Notes under the pieces: model-generated | Seen by the model: the letters and a program-made list of their open reading frames with translations, nothing else | What the model was told of the DNA's origin: nothing | Database searches by the model: none | Assembly (NCBI GenBank): GCA_020633975.1 | Contig: JACKCR010000004.1 | Coordinates: 372,001 to 436,000, forward strand | DNA length: 64,000 nt | Reading direction: 5' to 3' | From: Candidatus Eiseniibacteriota bacterium | GTDB taxonomy: Bacteria > Eisenbacteria > RBG-16-71-46 > CAIMUX01 | Shown here: one piece after another, positions 7,128 through 16,938 of the stretch | Position numbering within the stretch: the stretch's first letter is position 1 | Layout of the letters: every line of letters starts with the position of its first letter | Program-made: the position numbers and the translations under genes

Positions 7128-9228
7128 TGACGCGAGTCTCCATGTGGGATTGATCCCTCTCGGTGAGCCGACGCACCGTCGCGGTGAGGCTCGTGTTCGT
7201 AGAGACGATCAGACTCTGCCCGGCTTCGAGTTCGTACAGATCGTCCCTGTCTCCCAGCCGGAAGAAGATGGCCCGACCGCTGAGGTGGAACTGCCACCAG
7301 TTGGTCACCTTGCCCAGGATTCCGGCCGATGCTCCACCGCCGATTGCGTAGTTGGAGTCTAGCCCTCCTCCGATCTGTGTCTCCGTATCCACCATGAGAT
7401 AGGGAACACCGAGCCGAGGGATCCCGAAGGACCAGCCGAACCCCGTACCGAGATGGAACACGAGCGGATCTCCGCCGACCGAGTCCGTTCTTCGGATGAG
7501 ACCGGTCTTCACACGCCAAGAGGTATGGTGGAAGAAGAGGTCGCGCGGGGCGAGCGAGACGATGTCGATCGCGTCGAAAAACTCCACGCGGAGTTTCTCG
7601 CGGCGAGGGTCGTAGCGCAGTCCCGTTTCCGCAAAGATGATCTGCGACCCTCGCTTGAAGCCGGCCGCGTTGTCGAGGAGGTCGTGGTAGGCCGGCCGGA
7701 CCGTGAGGAGGGGGAATGCGTCGAGCGGGCCGTCGTCGCCCGGGCCGCGACGAACGAAGACGCTTCCGAGTTCGATCCTCGCGGAGCGGTGCCCGTGGTC
7801 AGGTGGAGTGGGAGGCTGGATCGCGTATCTCCACTCTCCCGACACGCCGAGAGAGCTCCGCGCTCGTAGCGTGGCCAAGAAGCGCGGAACATAAGCTTCC
7901 TGTTCGACCTCTCCCTTCGCGTAGATGTATTGGAGATACTCCCCGGCTAGGTCCAACACGCGAATGCGGGCCTCGGGCGCGAGTCCGCCGTCACCCAACC
8001 GAGGTTCATCTGTCGACGTCTTTCCCAGGGCGAGGTCACGTGCGAGCCGCTGCTCCTCGTGCGTCGATAGGCCCGCGAGGAACGACACCTTGGTCGACTT
8101 GGATGGACGGTAGATCGGGTCACGAACGAGCCCTACGTCCTCCGCCGCGCGGATGGTGTCGAGCGGAATCACCCACCATCCGAACCGGTTCGTGAGATCG
8201 AGGCCGGGACGTGCCGCTTCGAGCAGATAGAGGAGATGGTAAGAGCAGTTCTGACTGAAGAAGTAGTAGTTCGAGTTGATGTTCTCGAGCTCGTAGAGAT
8301 GGAGGAAGAGTCTGCGGATCTCCTCCCGTTCGAAGGCGAGCGGGTACTCCCAGATGTCCCGGTCGTTGACGTCGCTGTACTCCTGCAGCTTCGCGTAGTA
8401 CGGAAGCATCGAGAAGTATCCCGGGTAGAGCCCGAGCAATCCCTTTGCGATGTAGAGCGGCCCGAACGTTTCGTTCGTGACTGCCGAGTAGTTGATCGCG
8501 TGCGAGAGGAGGCTCGTTTCAGACGCGGCTCCGATCGTGAGCAGCGTGTGGCCGTACATCGAAGCGGGGCTGTTCATATGAGACGTAGGGAAGATGAGCG
8601 AGACCGCGTCCGCTCCGACCGCGGTGTAGAGCTCCTCGAACGGTTCGCATCGAGCATCCGGAACCCGTGACTCGTCGATGTCGAGCTGCTCCTTCAGCCA
8701 CTCGTATCGCGCGACGAACCTACAGATCGGCAGCTTTGCTCTGGCGGCGTTGGGCGTCGTGTCCTCAGTTGGGTCGACCGATGCATCGGTCGTTCCCGTT
8801 GCGGACGTCTCGGACGCATCGCGGGACGCCGGTTGGTCGGACGTCGCGCCTTCGGTCGCGATTGCCTCGAGAGACTCGGGTTCCTCGGCCGTCAACGGCG
8901 GATCGAACAGGATCCGCAGCGTCGCTTCGAGCTCCGCACGTGGGTCTTTCTTCCCCACGGGAGACGCGAAGAAGCTCGGGTCGTCGACCAGGCTCCGTGT
9001 CCCGAAGAGGCCGCGTTCGTAGTGGAGGAGCGTCCGCCAGTAGGGATCGTTCCAGAGCTCCATCTCCCGCGCGCGCTCGATCAGGGTGTCTACGTAGGCG
9101 ACGACTCGGTCGGTCGCGAGTCTCCCGTCGCTGGAGGGGGGCTGTCCGGCTGCGACGGTCGGTGCAAGAGTGAGGACGCAGAGAAACAGCATCCATGGGG
9201 CAACGGAGCGGGTCACGGACTCGCGCAC
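7108..9228 (-). CDS. DUF4105 (Lnb N-terminal periplasmic domain) exported protein
   Basis: The N-terminus is a signal peptide (PWMLFLCVLTLAPTVAAG). The start is taken as GTG 9228; GTG 9216 and ATG 9192 are alternatives. A Ser/Thr/Glu linker (about residues 110-165) separates a short N-terminal region from the DUF4105 domain (about 165-360). That domain shows the family's papain-like pattern: HMNSPASMYGHTLL with a His, the PGYFSMLPYY and RDIWEYPL motifs, and FSQNCSYHLL with a Cys. About 330 C-terminal residues alternate polar and hydrophobic residues and end in Y, as an outer-membrane beta-barrel or repetitive beta-sheet would. Members are thought to act in the periplasm on peptide or peptidoglycan-like substrates, but no reaction is established. 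The lipoprotein gene downstream overlaps it and the DUF3015 gene lies upstream. Confidence 0.85.
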   Translation of the reverse strand: MRESVTRSVAPWMLFLCVLTLAPTVAAGQPPSSDGRLATDRVVAYVDTLIERAREMELWNDPYWRTLLHYERGLFGTRSLVDDPSFFASPVGKKDPRAELEATLRILFDPPLTAEEPESLEAIATEGATSDQPASRDASETSATGTTDASVDPTEDTTPNAARAKLPICRFVARYEWLKEQLDIDESRVPDARCEPFEELYTAVGADAVSLIFPTSHMNSPASMYGHTLLTIGAASETSLLSHAINYSAVTNETFGPLYIAKGLLGLYPGYFSMLPYYAKLQEYSDVNDRDIWEYPLAFEREEIRRLFLHLYELENINSNYYFFSQNCSYHLLYLLEAARPGLDLTNRFGWWVIPLDTIRAAEDVGLVRDPIYRPSKSTKVSFLAGLSTHEEQRLARDLALGKTSTDEPRLGDGGLAPEARIRVLDLAGEYLQYIYAKGEVEQEAYVPRFLATLRARSSLGVSGEWRYAIQPPTPPDHGHRSARIELGSVFVRRGPGDDGPLDAFPLLTVRPAYHDLLDNAAGFKRGSQIIFAETGLRYDPRREKLRVEFFDAIDIVSLAPRDLFFHHTSWRVKTGLIRRTDSVGGDPLVFHLGTGFGWSFGIPRLGVPYLMVDTETQIGGGLDSNYAIGGGASAGILGKVTNWWQFHLSGRAIFFRLGDRDDLYELEAGQSLIVSTNTSLTATVRRLTERDQSHMETRVSARIHY

Positions 9229-9286
9229 CTCGTTTACGGCGCTGGAAACGGACTGCGCGCAATGCGCGGGACAGACGGGAACGACG

Positions 9287-9322
9287 GGAGGGTCACCGAT
9301 GTCATGTCGACGGTGACCCTCC
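9287..9322 (-). terminator. Hairpin between the DUF3015 and DUF4105 genes
   Basis: A perfect 12-bp inverted repeat (arms 9287-9298 and 9311-9322, GGAGGGTCACCG and its complement) encloses a 12-base loop. It begins just after the leftward DUF3015 stop. No long U tract follows, so it could be a partial terminator or an mRNA-stabilising stem that sets DUF3015 expression above DUF4105. Confidence 0.5.
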
Positions 9323-9336
9323 TCGGTCGATCATTC

Positions 9337-9807
9337 TCAGCCAGCGACGACGAGCCGCTCGATGTTGCCGAGCACGTCTTCGTGCGTAACCTGGTCGGAC
9401 GTGTAGATGTTCGAGAAGTTGGCCTGGAGCTTCGCGTAGAGTCCGTCGCGTTCCTCGGCCGGAGTGTCCATGAGAACGGCCAGAGTCATGAGGTACTCGC
9501 CGTTGCCCTTGGAGATGTCGACCGCCAGGTTGTCCATGTTCTCGCGGACGAACTTGTTGAGCTTCTCGTTCGAGACGAACGACGCGGGCTTCGAGCACTC
9601 CAGGGTCCCCGACGTGATGCCGAAGGTCTGGTTGCCGAAGAAGCCGTTGAACGTGACGGCGCAGACGTTGGACAGGAGGCCGTCCTTCTCCTTGAACATG
9701 ATGGAACCGAGGCCACATCCTGTGTTGCTCTTGTCCGCTGCCTGTGCGAAGCCGGCGAACGAGAAGATGCAAACGCTCGCAAGCAAGAGACCGAAGCGAA
9801 GCTTCAT
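9337..9807 (-). CDS. DUF3015 family exported protein
   Basis: The ATG at 9807 has GGGGGAG 5 bp upstream and gives a clean signal peptide (MKLRFGLLLASVCIFSFAGF, cut after AQA). The mature part has the DUF3015 signature: SNTGCGLG, then CAVTFNGFFGNQTFGITSGT and ECSK. The family consists of small periplasmic proteins of unknown function, often near DUF4105 genes, as here. The length (156 aa) fits the family. Four cysteines in the mature part (C30, C47 and C68 region) may form disulfides. It is probably the first gene of a leftward unit with the DUF4105 protein and the lipoprotein. Confidence 0.85.
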   Translation of the reverse strand: MKLRFGLLLASVCIFSFAGFAQAADKSNTGCGLGSIMFKEKDGLLSNVCAVTFNGFFGNQTFGITSGTLECSKPASFVSNEKLNKFVRENMDNLAVDISKGNGEYLMTLAVLMDTPAEERDGLYAKLQANFSNIYTSDQVTHEDVLGNIERLVVAG

Positions 9808-10114
9808 CGTGCTCCCCCTCCACCCGAGCGTCCATGCGCCGGGATCTAGTTGTGGTTCGAGCCCTCGACCTATGCGCTGTCGTCCCCAGGATGGGCGACC
9901 CAATCGCGGATTCCATGTGCCGAGGAACGGGCCAGAGGGTGACATAGCGCGCCGGAGGTGTCCACCGGGGAAGGGGGAGGCCACCCGGGTTCCGGACGTT
10001 TCTCGCAGGAAACTCACAGATCTTCCTTGTCGATGATGCCTCGTCCGGCGTTCACTCTTGGGAGGAACGGAGACGCCGGCGGCTCGTAAACACCGCTCGG
10101 CCACCACTATTCAG
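9808..10114. other. Divergent intergenic region, DUF3015 / 2OG oxygenase
   Basis: About 307 bp between two divergent starts. It must hold both promoters, but I see no convincing -35/-10 pair. A longer reading of the oxygenase from a TTG at 10058 would use part of it. No RNA gene or repeat is visible. Confidence 0.4.
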
Positions 10115-10774
10115 ATGGGCGTCATTCTCGAGTCCATCCTCCCAGAGCCCGACCCCCACTCCATAGACATCTCGGCAGAGGCGATCGGCCGACGGATCCT
10201 CGAACAGGGGATCGCGGTTTGCGATGACGTGCTGTCGACGTCCGTCTTGGCGGGCCTGCGTGAGGACGCGTTGCGTGAGCTGAAGGAAGGGAACTACCGC
10301 CCCGCCCGCGTGGGGAAAGGCATCCGGCGCGAGCGTATCGTCGAGGTTCGGACCGACAGGATCCGTTGGCTGGAACGGGCGACCGCGACGGACGCCCAGC
10401 TCGCGTACTGGGCGATGGTCGACGAACTACGGCGCGGTCTCTCTTCCTTCTTTCGGGTCCATATGGAGCGGACGGAGGCGCACTTTGCGGTGTATCCGGA
10501 GGGGGCATTCTACGCTCGGCACTTCGACCAGTTCCGAGGGGTTGGGAATCGGATCCTCTCGGTGATTCTCTACCTCAACCCGGAGTGGGTGCCGGGACAT
10601 GGCGGGGAGCTTCGCGTGCATCCTCCCGAAGGGGTGCCGGTCGACTACGCTCCGCTTCACGGCCGCCTCATCGTGTTCCGTAGCGACGAGGTCGACCACG
10701 AGGTGTTGGTCTCTCATCGGCAGCGAGTGAGTCTCACGGGGTGGATGCGGCGGGATCCTCCCGTCCTCTTCTGA
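10115..10774 (+). CDS. 2-oxoglutarate/Fe(II)-dependent oxygenase (prolyl-4-hydroxylase type)
   Basis: A 219-residue enzyme of the 2OG-Fe(II) oxygenase superfamily. The metal triad is visible: His136 and Asp138 in YARHFDQF and His195 in VDHEVL. Arg204 (RVSLTGW), nine residues later, is the usual 2-oxoglutarate carboxylate anchor. Between them lie the typical ILSVILYLNPEW strand and GGELRV. Such enzymes hydroxylate a protein or small-molecule side chain in the cytoplasm using O2 and 2-oxoglutarate. The substrate cannot be read from the sequence. The ATG at 10115 is preferred, but no strong ribosome site precedes it; a TTG at 10058 would add 19 residues. It stands alone upstream of the lytic transglycosylase. 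Confidence 0.85.
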   Translation: MGVILESILPEPDPHSIDISAEAIGRRILEQGIAVCDDVLSTSVLAGLREDALRELKEGNYRPARVGKGIRRERIVEVRTDRIRWLERATATDAQLAYWAMVDELRRGLSSFFRVHMERTEAHFAVYPEGAFYARHFDQFRGVGNRILSVILYLNPEWVPGHGGELRVHPPEGVPVDYAPLHGRLIVFRSDEVDHEVLVSHRQRVSLTGWMRRDPPVLF

Positions 10775-10939
10775 AGACGAGGCCGGCGGCCAACACGAAA
10801 TGGGCGAGAGCCGCCATTGCCAAATGTCGGTGGTTTGGTGGTAAAGTGCTCAGGGGCAATACTATGCCCGACCTCGCGAGTCCGGTTGGTTGAGGAAACA
10901 AGTTGCCTCGCTAGGAGACGTCCGCCTATTTTGCCCGCC

Positions 10940-13168
10940 ATGAGTGCTCGATTCGCCGCCGGGCTCTGCGCCCTCGTATTGCTCGCGGGATGCTCCTCGA
11001 GCCGGACCCTTTCCGACCCTCGTCTCGACTCCGAGCCTTCGCGTGCGGGAGCCGGCGTGTCGTCGGATTCGTCGCTGCAGGACCTGGCCGTGACCCGGGA
11101 AGCCGGGGAACTGGTCGGCACGCAGGACGACGCTACCGGCTACCTCGAAGGGCTGATCGAGCGGCGGAGCGTCCTCGTCGACACTTTGAACGTCGCGGAC
11201 TCGAACGTTCCTGACATCTCCGACAGCCTGGCGGCGGCGACCGAAGCGCGGCTGCCGTCCGTCGAAGAGATCTTCGACTACCCCGTCGTAGTGAACCGTC
11301 GCGTTCTCACATGGATCGACGTCTACACGGGCGGAAGCCGGACGAGCTTCCAGAGCAGCCTGACTCGTTCCGGGAAGTACCTTCCGATGGCTCGCCGGAT
11401 CTTCGCCGAGGAGCGGGTGCCGCAAGACCTCACCTTCCTGGGCCACGTAGAGAGCGGCTTCCGGTTCAATGCGCGATCCCATGCGCGGGCGCTCGGGCTC
11501 TGGCAGTTCATGCGCGGTACGGCCGGGGATCTCGGTCTCCGGTGTGATGAACGAGTGGACGAGCGACTCGACCCGGAGAAGTCCACGCGGGCGTGTGCGC
11601 GCTACCTGCGTCAGCTCTACGAGCGATACGACGACTGGATCCTCGCTCTCGCGGCCTACAACACCGGCCCTGGAAACGTCGACCGCGCGATCCGCAAGGC
11701 GGAGTCCCGAGACTTCTGGGAACTCGCGCGAAAGGGACATCTGCTCAACGAGACGCGCAACTTCGTCCCGGCCATCCTCGCCGCTTCGATCCTCGCGAAG
11801 TCTCCCGCTGCATACGGCTTCTCCGAGGACACCGACTCGCCGCTTGCCTACGACACGATCCAGGTGGACCACATCGCCGATCTACGCGTCATCGCTCGGG
11901 TAGCGGACGCATCGGAAGAAGAGCTCCGTGGACTGAACCCCGCGCTCCTCGCCAGGCAGACCCCCGGGACGCACGGCTACGAGGTCCGGGTTCCTCTCGG
12001 TACCGGCGAACGTGCCAGTGCCCGACTCGCGGAGATCCCACCCTCGGACCTCGTCGAGTTCGTGAAGCACAAGGTGAAGTCCGGGGACACACTCGGAGGA
12101 CTGGCGAAGCGGTACGGATCGTCGGTCCGGGCGATCCAGGACGCGAACGGAATGGGACGCTCCACTCTCATCCGGGCCGGAAAGATCCTCCGCATCCCGT
12201 CGCGCGGCACTCCCGCCGCTCTCATCGCGGAAAAGGGAACCGGTTCGACGCGGTCTGTCGCGACAGGGCCGGCGGGCACGCACACCGTGAGGAAGGGTGA
12301 GACGGTGTCATCGATCGCACGGCGTTACGGGATCACCGTGAGTGCACTCGCAGAGGCGAACCGTCTCGTCGATCCCGGCCGGATCCATCCCGGCCAGACG
12401 CTGGAAGTACCGGGGCAGCGGGTCCCCGTCGAGGTGGAGCCAGTGGAGACGCTCGTCAGTGCCGACACACCGGCTTCGATGACCGAGTCGACTTCACCGG
12501 AGATCGGGCAAGCACACCGGGACGTAGAGGCCGAGGCAGAACTTCCGGCCGGCCTCCTCGACGCCTCTGCTGGAACCCGTCTCGGCGCAGACCCTGGAAC
12601 CGACGCTTCCGCCGAACTCGACGCTGCGCTCGACGAAGACCTCCGTACAGAGTTCGAGGTAGCGCTCGTCGAGTCCGGGCTGCCGCTCGGGCGTGGCGAG
12701 AGCACGGCGCACCTCGTGGACCGCGCGCGTGCCGAGCTTGCGCTCGCCGAAGAGCCTGCTATCGCCCTGGCGTCGACGAGCGGATCGAAGAATGCGTCGA
12801 GTGGGAACGGTTCCTCGTCTCAAGTCGCGTCTCCTGCACGGACCTACCGGGTCCGGTCCGGAGACACCCTCTACGACATCGCGCGACAGAACGGCGTGAG
12901 GGTCGACGATCTTCGGGCGTGGAACGGGATCGGGAAGAGCGCCGTCATCAAACCGGGCCAAGTGCTGCGGCTCGACGGCGCCGGCTCCCGGAGTTCCGCA
13001 GCCGCTCCCGACAAAGGAGACGAGTACCGTCTCCACGTGGTCGTTCCGGGGGACACACTCTGGCAGATCGCGCGGTCCTACGGCGTGAACGTCTCCGACC
13101 TGAGGAGATGGAACGGACTTCGCAGCCGTTCCCGCATCTATCCCGGCCAGAAGCTCAGGGTCTTCTGA
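10940..13168 (+). CDS. Membrane-bound lytic murein transglycosylase, SLT domain plus four LysM (MltD-like)
   Basis: The ATG at 10940 gives a lipoprotein signal (LVLLAGC). An upstream in-frame TTG at 10817 would hide it. After a low-complexity linker, residues about 125-290 form a family 1 transglycosylase domain: HVESGF with catalytic Glu171, then ALGLWQFM, GLRCDERVDERLDP and ALAAYNTGPGNV. Four LysM modules of about 45 residues follow, at about 375-420, 445-490, 633-677 and 697-742, each with the GDTL/GETV...IARxYG pattern and a hydrophobic PGQ-L end. A spacer of about 140 residues rich in Ala, Glu and Ser separates LysM 2 and 3. It cleaves the MurNAc-GlcNAc bond of peptidoglycan from the outer membrane. 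MltD of enteric bacteria has fewer LysM copies. Confidence 0.92.
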   Translation: MSARFAAGLCALVLLAGCSSSRTLSDPRLDSEPSRAGAGVSSDSSLQDLAVTREAGELVGTQDDATGYLEGLIERRSVLVDTLNVADSNVPDISDSLAAATEARLPSVEEIFDYPVVVNRRVLTWIDVYTGGSRTSFQSSLTRSGKYLPMARRIFAEERVPQDLTFLGHVESGFRFNARSHARALGLWQFMRGTAGDLGLRCDERVDERLDPEKSTRACARYLRQLYERYDDWILALAAYNTGPGNVDRAIRKAESRDFWELARKGHLLNETRNFVPAILAASILAKSPAAYGFSEDTDSPLAYDTIQVDHIADLRVIARVADASEEELRGLNPALLARQTPGTHGYEVRVPLGTGERASARLAEIPPSDLVEFVKHKVKSGDTLGGLAKRYGSSVRAIQDANGMGRSTLIRAGKILRIPSRGTPAALIAEKGTGSTRSVATGPAGTHTVRKGETVSSIARRYGITVSALAEANRLVDPGRIHPGQTLEVPGQRVPVEVEPVETLVSADTPASMTESTSPEIGQAHRDVEAEAELPAGLLDASAGTRLGADPGTDASAELDAALDEDLRTEFEVALVESGLPLGRGESTAHLVDRARAELALAEEPAIALASTSGSKNASSGNGSSSQVASPARTYRVRSGDTLYDIARQNGVRVDDLRAWNGIGKSAVIKPGQVLRLDGAGSRSSAAAPDKGDEYRLHVVVPGDTLWQIARSYGVNVSDLRRWNGLRSRSRIYPGQKLRVF

Positions 13169-13275
13169 GTCCCCCTCCTTTCGCGCGCCATTCGTGCTAG
13201 CGTTCGCAGGTCGGTGATCGGCAAGTGCCGTTCGTTGGTCCCTGTGTGCTGTTTGCCCCGTGAGGTTCCGGAATC

Positions 13276-16200
13276 ATGAAGAGTTCCCGTCGGACGTCCC
13301 CGTATCGCCTCGGAATCGTCCCGTTCGTCTTGGCTGCGCTCGCAATCGGATGCGGTGGCGACGGCGGCAAGGACGGTGGAAACCCGCCGGGTGCTGCGGA
13401 CGGCGTGGGGGCGGGCTCGAAAGGCGGAGAGTCGGTGTCCGCGGCGACCGCGGAGCTCTACGCGCTCCGGAACAGGGCCAAGCTCGAGGCGGACCGAGAC
13501 AGCGACGAAGGCTATCAGGCCGCGGCGGTGAACCTCGAAGACGTGGTTGCGAAGGAGCCGGACGGGTTCGTCGATCAGCTGAATCTGGCGCGGGTTCTCG
13601 TGTTTACCGACCGCGCGTCCGAGGCGGGTGTCCACCTGGAGGCGGCACGTCGCCTTCTCGGCACGAAACCGGCGCCTGCGGAACTCGAGTACATCGAAGG
13701 CATCTACGCGAGCCGTACGGAAGACTCGGAAGGTGCACTGGCGCACTTCACGCGTACGACGGAAGTGCGACCGGATCACCTGCAGGCTTGGTACCAGAAG
13801 GGCTACGCGGAAGAGCGTCTCCAGAAGTTCGAGGATGCGGCTGGAAGCTATTCCCGTGTCCTCGAACTCGATCCGCAGAACAGGGCCGCCGCGTACCGTC
13901 GGGTCATCGTGCTTCGTCAGCTCGGCCGGACGGCAGAGGCGGAAGAGGCGTTTGCTCGGTTCCAAGGCCTCCCGCAAGAAGGGCAGCCGGATCCCGAGAA
14001 GTGCGACCTCACCCAGGTTTCGCTCGTGCCGATGGCTCGGGACCGGGCGGAACCGCCGGAGTCCCGCTTGTCGTGGGTGGATGTGACGGACTCCTACGGT
14101 GGCGCCTTCGCGGGGCTCCGTTCCCTGCACGAGTGGACCGCTCCGAACGACGCCGATGTCGAGCTCGCTTTCCTCACCGAGGACGGCGCCACGCTCCAGC
14201 GTGTACTCGCCGAAGGAGGGCTCAGCGGTCGGAGCGCGCTTCCCGACCGAACCGGCTACGCGGCTTCGGACCTCGAAGTCGGAGACATCGACAACGACGG
14301 ACTCGCGGACCTCGTGATCGCTGGGCCACAGCGCGCCGAGTTCTGGATGGGCCGAGAGAACGGGAGGTTCCAACCTGCTCCCCGGGCCTTTCCCTCCGCG
14401 ACTGCACTCCGTCGGTTCGAGCTGTGGGACCTCGATCACGACGGCGATCTCGATGTGGTCGGGCTTCTCTCGAGCGGCGGATCCGAGACCGATCCGGACA
14501 AGGGGCCGCTCGTGTGGATCCGGAACAATGGGGATCGAACCTTCGCTCCAGCGGAGCCGGTGGCGTTCGAGAGTTCGAAGGATGCGAGCGAGCACGGACG
14601 TTCTGCCGAGGAGACGACACAGGGGCGGACGGCAACGCTCGGTGCGGTCGACTTCGCTCTCCACGACCTCGATCAAGGCAACGACCTCGATCTCGTCGTC
14701 ACCGGACCGCGCGGAACGGTCGCGCTCGTGAATCTCAGGAACGGAACGTTCCGGCCGATCCTGCTGTCGACTATCGGGCCACTCGATCACGTCCGGGCCC
14801 AAGACCTCGACAACGACGGCGCGCCCGACCTCTTCGGAGTCGCGAACGGTGCAGCGGGGACGAACGGAGCGAGCGGTGCGCAGTGGGTGCGAGCTCTCAA
14901 CCTCGATCCGCACGGCCGCGTCAGCGACTTCCGGGTCGGTGAGCCTCTCCGCGGTGCTCTCGGCGCCCCCGCGGGAGATGTGGCGCTGGACGATGTCGAC
15001 AACGACGGGGACGTCGACGTCATCGTGGCCGATCCGACCGGACTCGCGTGTCTCCTCAACCGCAATGGCGGCGAGTTCGTATCCGGCGCGCGGTTCGAAG
15101 TTGGAGAAAACGCCCATACGTTCGGGATCAGTACGACCGACATGAACAACGATGGAAACGTCGAGGTCTGGATCGGGACGCGCCTCGGATCCCGAGTGCT
15201 CGAGGCGAGGAACGAGAAGGGCTACCGCGCGTGGAGGGTGCGTCCCAAGGGTGCGCGCGACAACCGAGACGCGGTCGGTCTCGTCGTCGAGCAGTTCCAG
15301 GGCGTCTCCTATCAGAGCCGGATCGTCCAAGGCGCGCGCGGCATCCGGTTGGGACTGGCCGACGCCACCCCGCAGACCCTCGACGGACTTCGGATGCGGT
15401 GGCCGCAAGGAATCCTCCAGACGGAGGCCCGCGAAGAGCTGGTTCTCCTCGTGCCGTACGAGTTCCGACCGACGCAGGACGAAGGACTCGTCGCCAGCTG
15501 TCCGTTCCTCTACGCGGACGGGCCGAACGGTTGGCGCTTCCTGACGGACGTCGTCGGGATCGCGCCTCTCGACGAGTGGCTGCCGCCCGGCGCCGCGCCC
15601 TACCTCGATCCAGAGGAGTACGTCCGGATCGACGGAAGTCTGCTCGAAGTGCGTGAGGGCAGGGTCCGTCTCGCAATCACCGAAGAGTTGCGGGAGACGA
15701 CTTACCTCGATCGAGTCGAGCTGATCGCGGTGCGCCATCCCGCCGAACTCGATCTCTACCTCGACGAGAGCACGCGTCAGGGTGCATACGATCCGCTCAC
15801 GGTCTACTGCGTAGAGCGGGATCAGGTGGCCTCGCCGCTCTCCGTCGCTCTCGAACGATCCGACGCCGTGAGCAGTGGCGATCCTCTCGTGCTCGCTTCC
15901 GACGTCGACGGACGCTATCTCCATGGCTACGCGCCCGCGCTTCCGCAATGGTCCGGGTGGGTGGAGAGATACGGCATCGACGTAGTGGCGCCCGTGGGAG
16001 CCGGGGCGCTTCTCCTCACCGGCCGGATCGGCTGGTACGACTCGTCGGTTTCCTACGCGCTCCACCAACAGGGCCTGGGGTGGGGGCCGCTCCGGCTCGA
16101 AGAGCAAGGAGACGTTCTCCGAGAGGACCTCGGGGTTCCTTCCGGGATGGACCGGACGATGGTGGCGCTGCTCGGCGAGACTTCGAGCGAACCACGGAAA

Positions 16201-16854
16201 CTGCGCCTCTCCGGGCAACACCGGTTCCTCTGGGACGCGATCCGCTTCGCTCCTGCGCCCGAGATCGTGAGTCTGGGTGGCGTGGACGCGGGTGCGTCTG
16301 CCGGTTCGGGCGCCAAGGATGGCGACCATCCGCTCGCCTCCGGAGGAGTCCTCTCGATCCGCCATCTCCCGTTGGTGAGCGCCGACCTCGGGTTCCACGG
16401 GTTCTCGCCGATGAGGGGAGATCGCGCTCTCCACGAGCAGACCTACGACTACGACGCGGCCCAACCGGACGACGCATTCGGTCCGGCCTGGGGAAGAGCG
16501 ACGCGCTACGGCGATGTCCGTCCGCTCCTCAACGAGCACGATGACGAGTTCGTCGTGCTCGTTGCGGGAGACCAGGTCGGGCTCGAGTTCGAGGCTCGGT
16601 CAGGTACGGGCACGGAGCCCTCTCGGGACGACGCGGGACAGGACGCGAGTTCTGCCGCAACGCGGACGACCTACTTCCTCCGCGTCACCGGATGGGCGAA
16701 GGAAGGGAGCTTCCACAACCTCACCGGACGTTGGATCGAGCCGCTGCCCTATCGTGGCATGGTGAGCTATCCGCCGAGTGTGGAGCGTCCGGGAGATCCG
16801 GATTACGACGCGTATCTCGAGAACTACCAAACCCGCGTGGTTCGCGCGGACTAG
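13276..16854 (+). CDS. CRTAC1-type lipoprotein: TPR, FG-GAP repeats, ASPIC/UnbV and a large C-terminal domain
   Basis: A lipobox (LAIGC, Cys26) follows a signal peptide; a Gly/Asp/Lys linker leads to the folded part. Residues about 55-235 are TPR-like. Residues about 330-635 are FG-GAP/VCBS propeller repeats marked by Ca-binding D-x-DxDG loops (DIDNDGLAD, DLDHDGDLD, DLDNDGAPD, DVDNDGDVD). Residues about 655-725 match ASPIC/UnbV (GLRMRWPQG). The last 450 residues are not part of the usual CRTAC1 layout and I do not recognise them; the section begins with CPFLYADG and DVVGIAPLDEW. It is likely surface exposed. A second, shorter member of the family lies at 18264. The rightward gene ends at a strong convergent terminator. 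Confidence 0.85.
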   Translation: MKSSRRTSPYRLGIVPFVLAALAIGCGGDGGKDGGNPPGAADGVGAGSKGGESVSAATAELYALRNRAKLEADRDSDEGYQAAAVNLEDVVAKEPDGFVDQLNLARVLVFTDRASEAGVHLEAARRLLGTKPAPAELEYIEGIYASRTEDSEGALAHFTRTTEVRPDHLQAWYQKGYAEERLQKFEDAAGSYSRVLELDPQNRAAAYRRVIVLRQLGRTAEAEEAFARFQGLPQEGQPDPEKCDLTQVSLVPMARDRAEPPESRLSWVDVTDSYGGAFAGLRSLHEWTAPNDADVELAFLTEDGATLQRVLAEGGLSGRSALPDRTGYAASDLEVGDIDNDGLADLVIAGPQRAEFWMGRENGRFQPAPRAFPSATALRRFELWDLDHDGDLDVVGLLSSGGSETDPDKGPLVWIRNNGDRTFAPAEPVAFESSKDASEHGRSAEETTQGRTATLGAVDFALHDLDQGNDLDLVVTGPRGTVALVNLRNGTFRPILLSTIGPLDHVRAQDLDNDGAPDLFGVANGAAGTNGASGAQWVRALNLDPHGRVSDFRVGEPLRGALGAPAGDVALDDVDNDGDVDVIVADPTGLACLLNRNGGEFVSGARFEVGENAHTFGISTTDMNNDGNVEVWIGTRLGSRVLEARNEKGYRAWRVRPKGARDNRDAVGLVVEQFQGVSYQSRIVQGARGIRLGLADATPQTLDGLRMRWPQGILQTEAREELVLLVPYEFRPTQDEGLVASCPFLYADGPNGWRFLTDVVGIAPLDEWLPPGAAPYLDPEEYVRIDGSLLEVREGRVRLAITEELRETTYLDRVELIAVRHPAELDLYLDESTRQGAYDPLTVYCVERDQVASPLSVALERSDAVSSGDPLVLASDVDGRYLHGYAPALPQWSGWVERYGIDVVAPVGAGALLLTGRIGWYDSSVSYALHQQGLGWGPLRLEEQGDVLREDLGVPSGMDRTMVALLGETSSEPRKLRLSGQHRFLWDAIRFAPAPEIVSLGGVDAGASAGSGAKDGDHPLASGGVLSIRHLPLVSADLGFHGFSPMRGDRALHEQTYDYDAAQPDDAFGPAWGRATRYGDVRPLLNEHDDEFVVLVAGDQVGLEFEARSGTGTEPSRDDAGQDASSAATRTTYFLRVTGWAKEGSFHNLTGRWIEPLPYRGMVSYPPSVERPGDPDYDAYLENYQTRVVRAD

Positions 16855-16938
16855 AGAGACGCCGACCAACCGCCGTCCCTCGTGTGTTGCCGCTAGGCAC
16901 GGCTCCGATCGGTACTGGGTCGCACTCGTCACAAAGAG

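Noticed and set aside
10817-10939. N-terminal extension of the lytic transglycosylase from a TTG at 10817
   Set aside because: It would place 41 residues before a clear lipoprotein signal peptide; ATG 10940 is the better start.
13138-16539. A 1133-codon open frame on the minus strand opposite the first CRTAC1-like gene
   Set aside because: It is Arg/Glu/Val-rich with no domain pattern, mirrors the opposite strand gene codon by codon, and the plus-strand frame shows clear FG-GAP and ASPIC motifs. High GC makes long antisense frames common.
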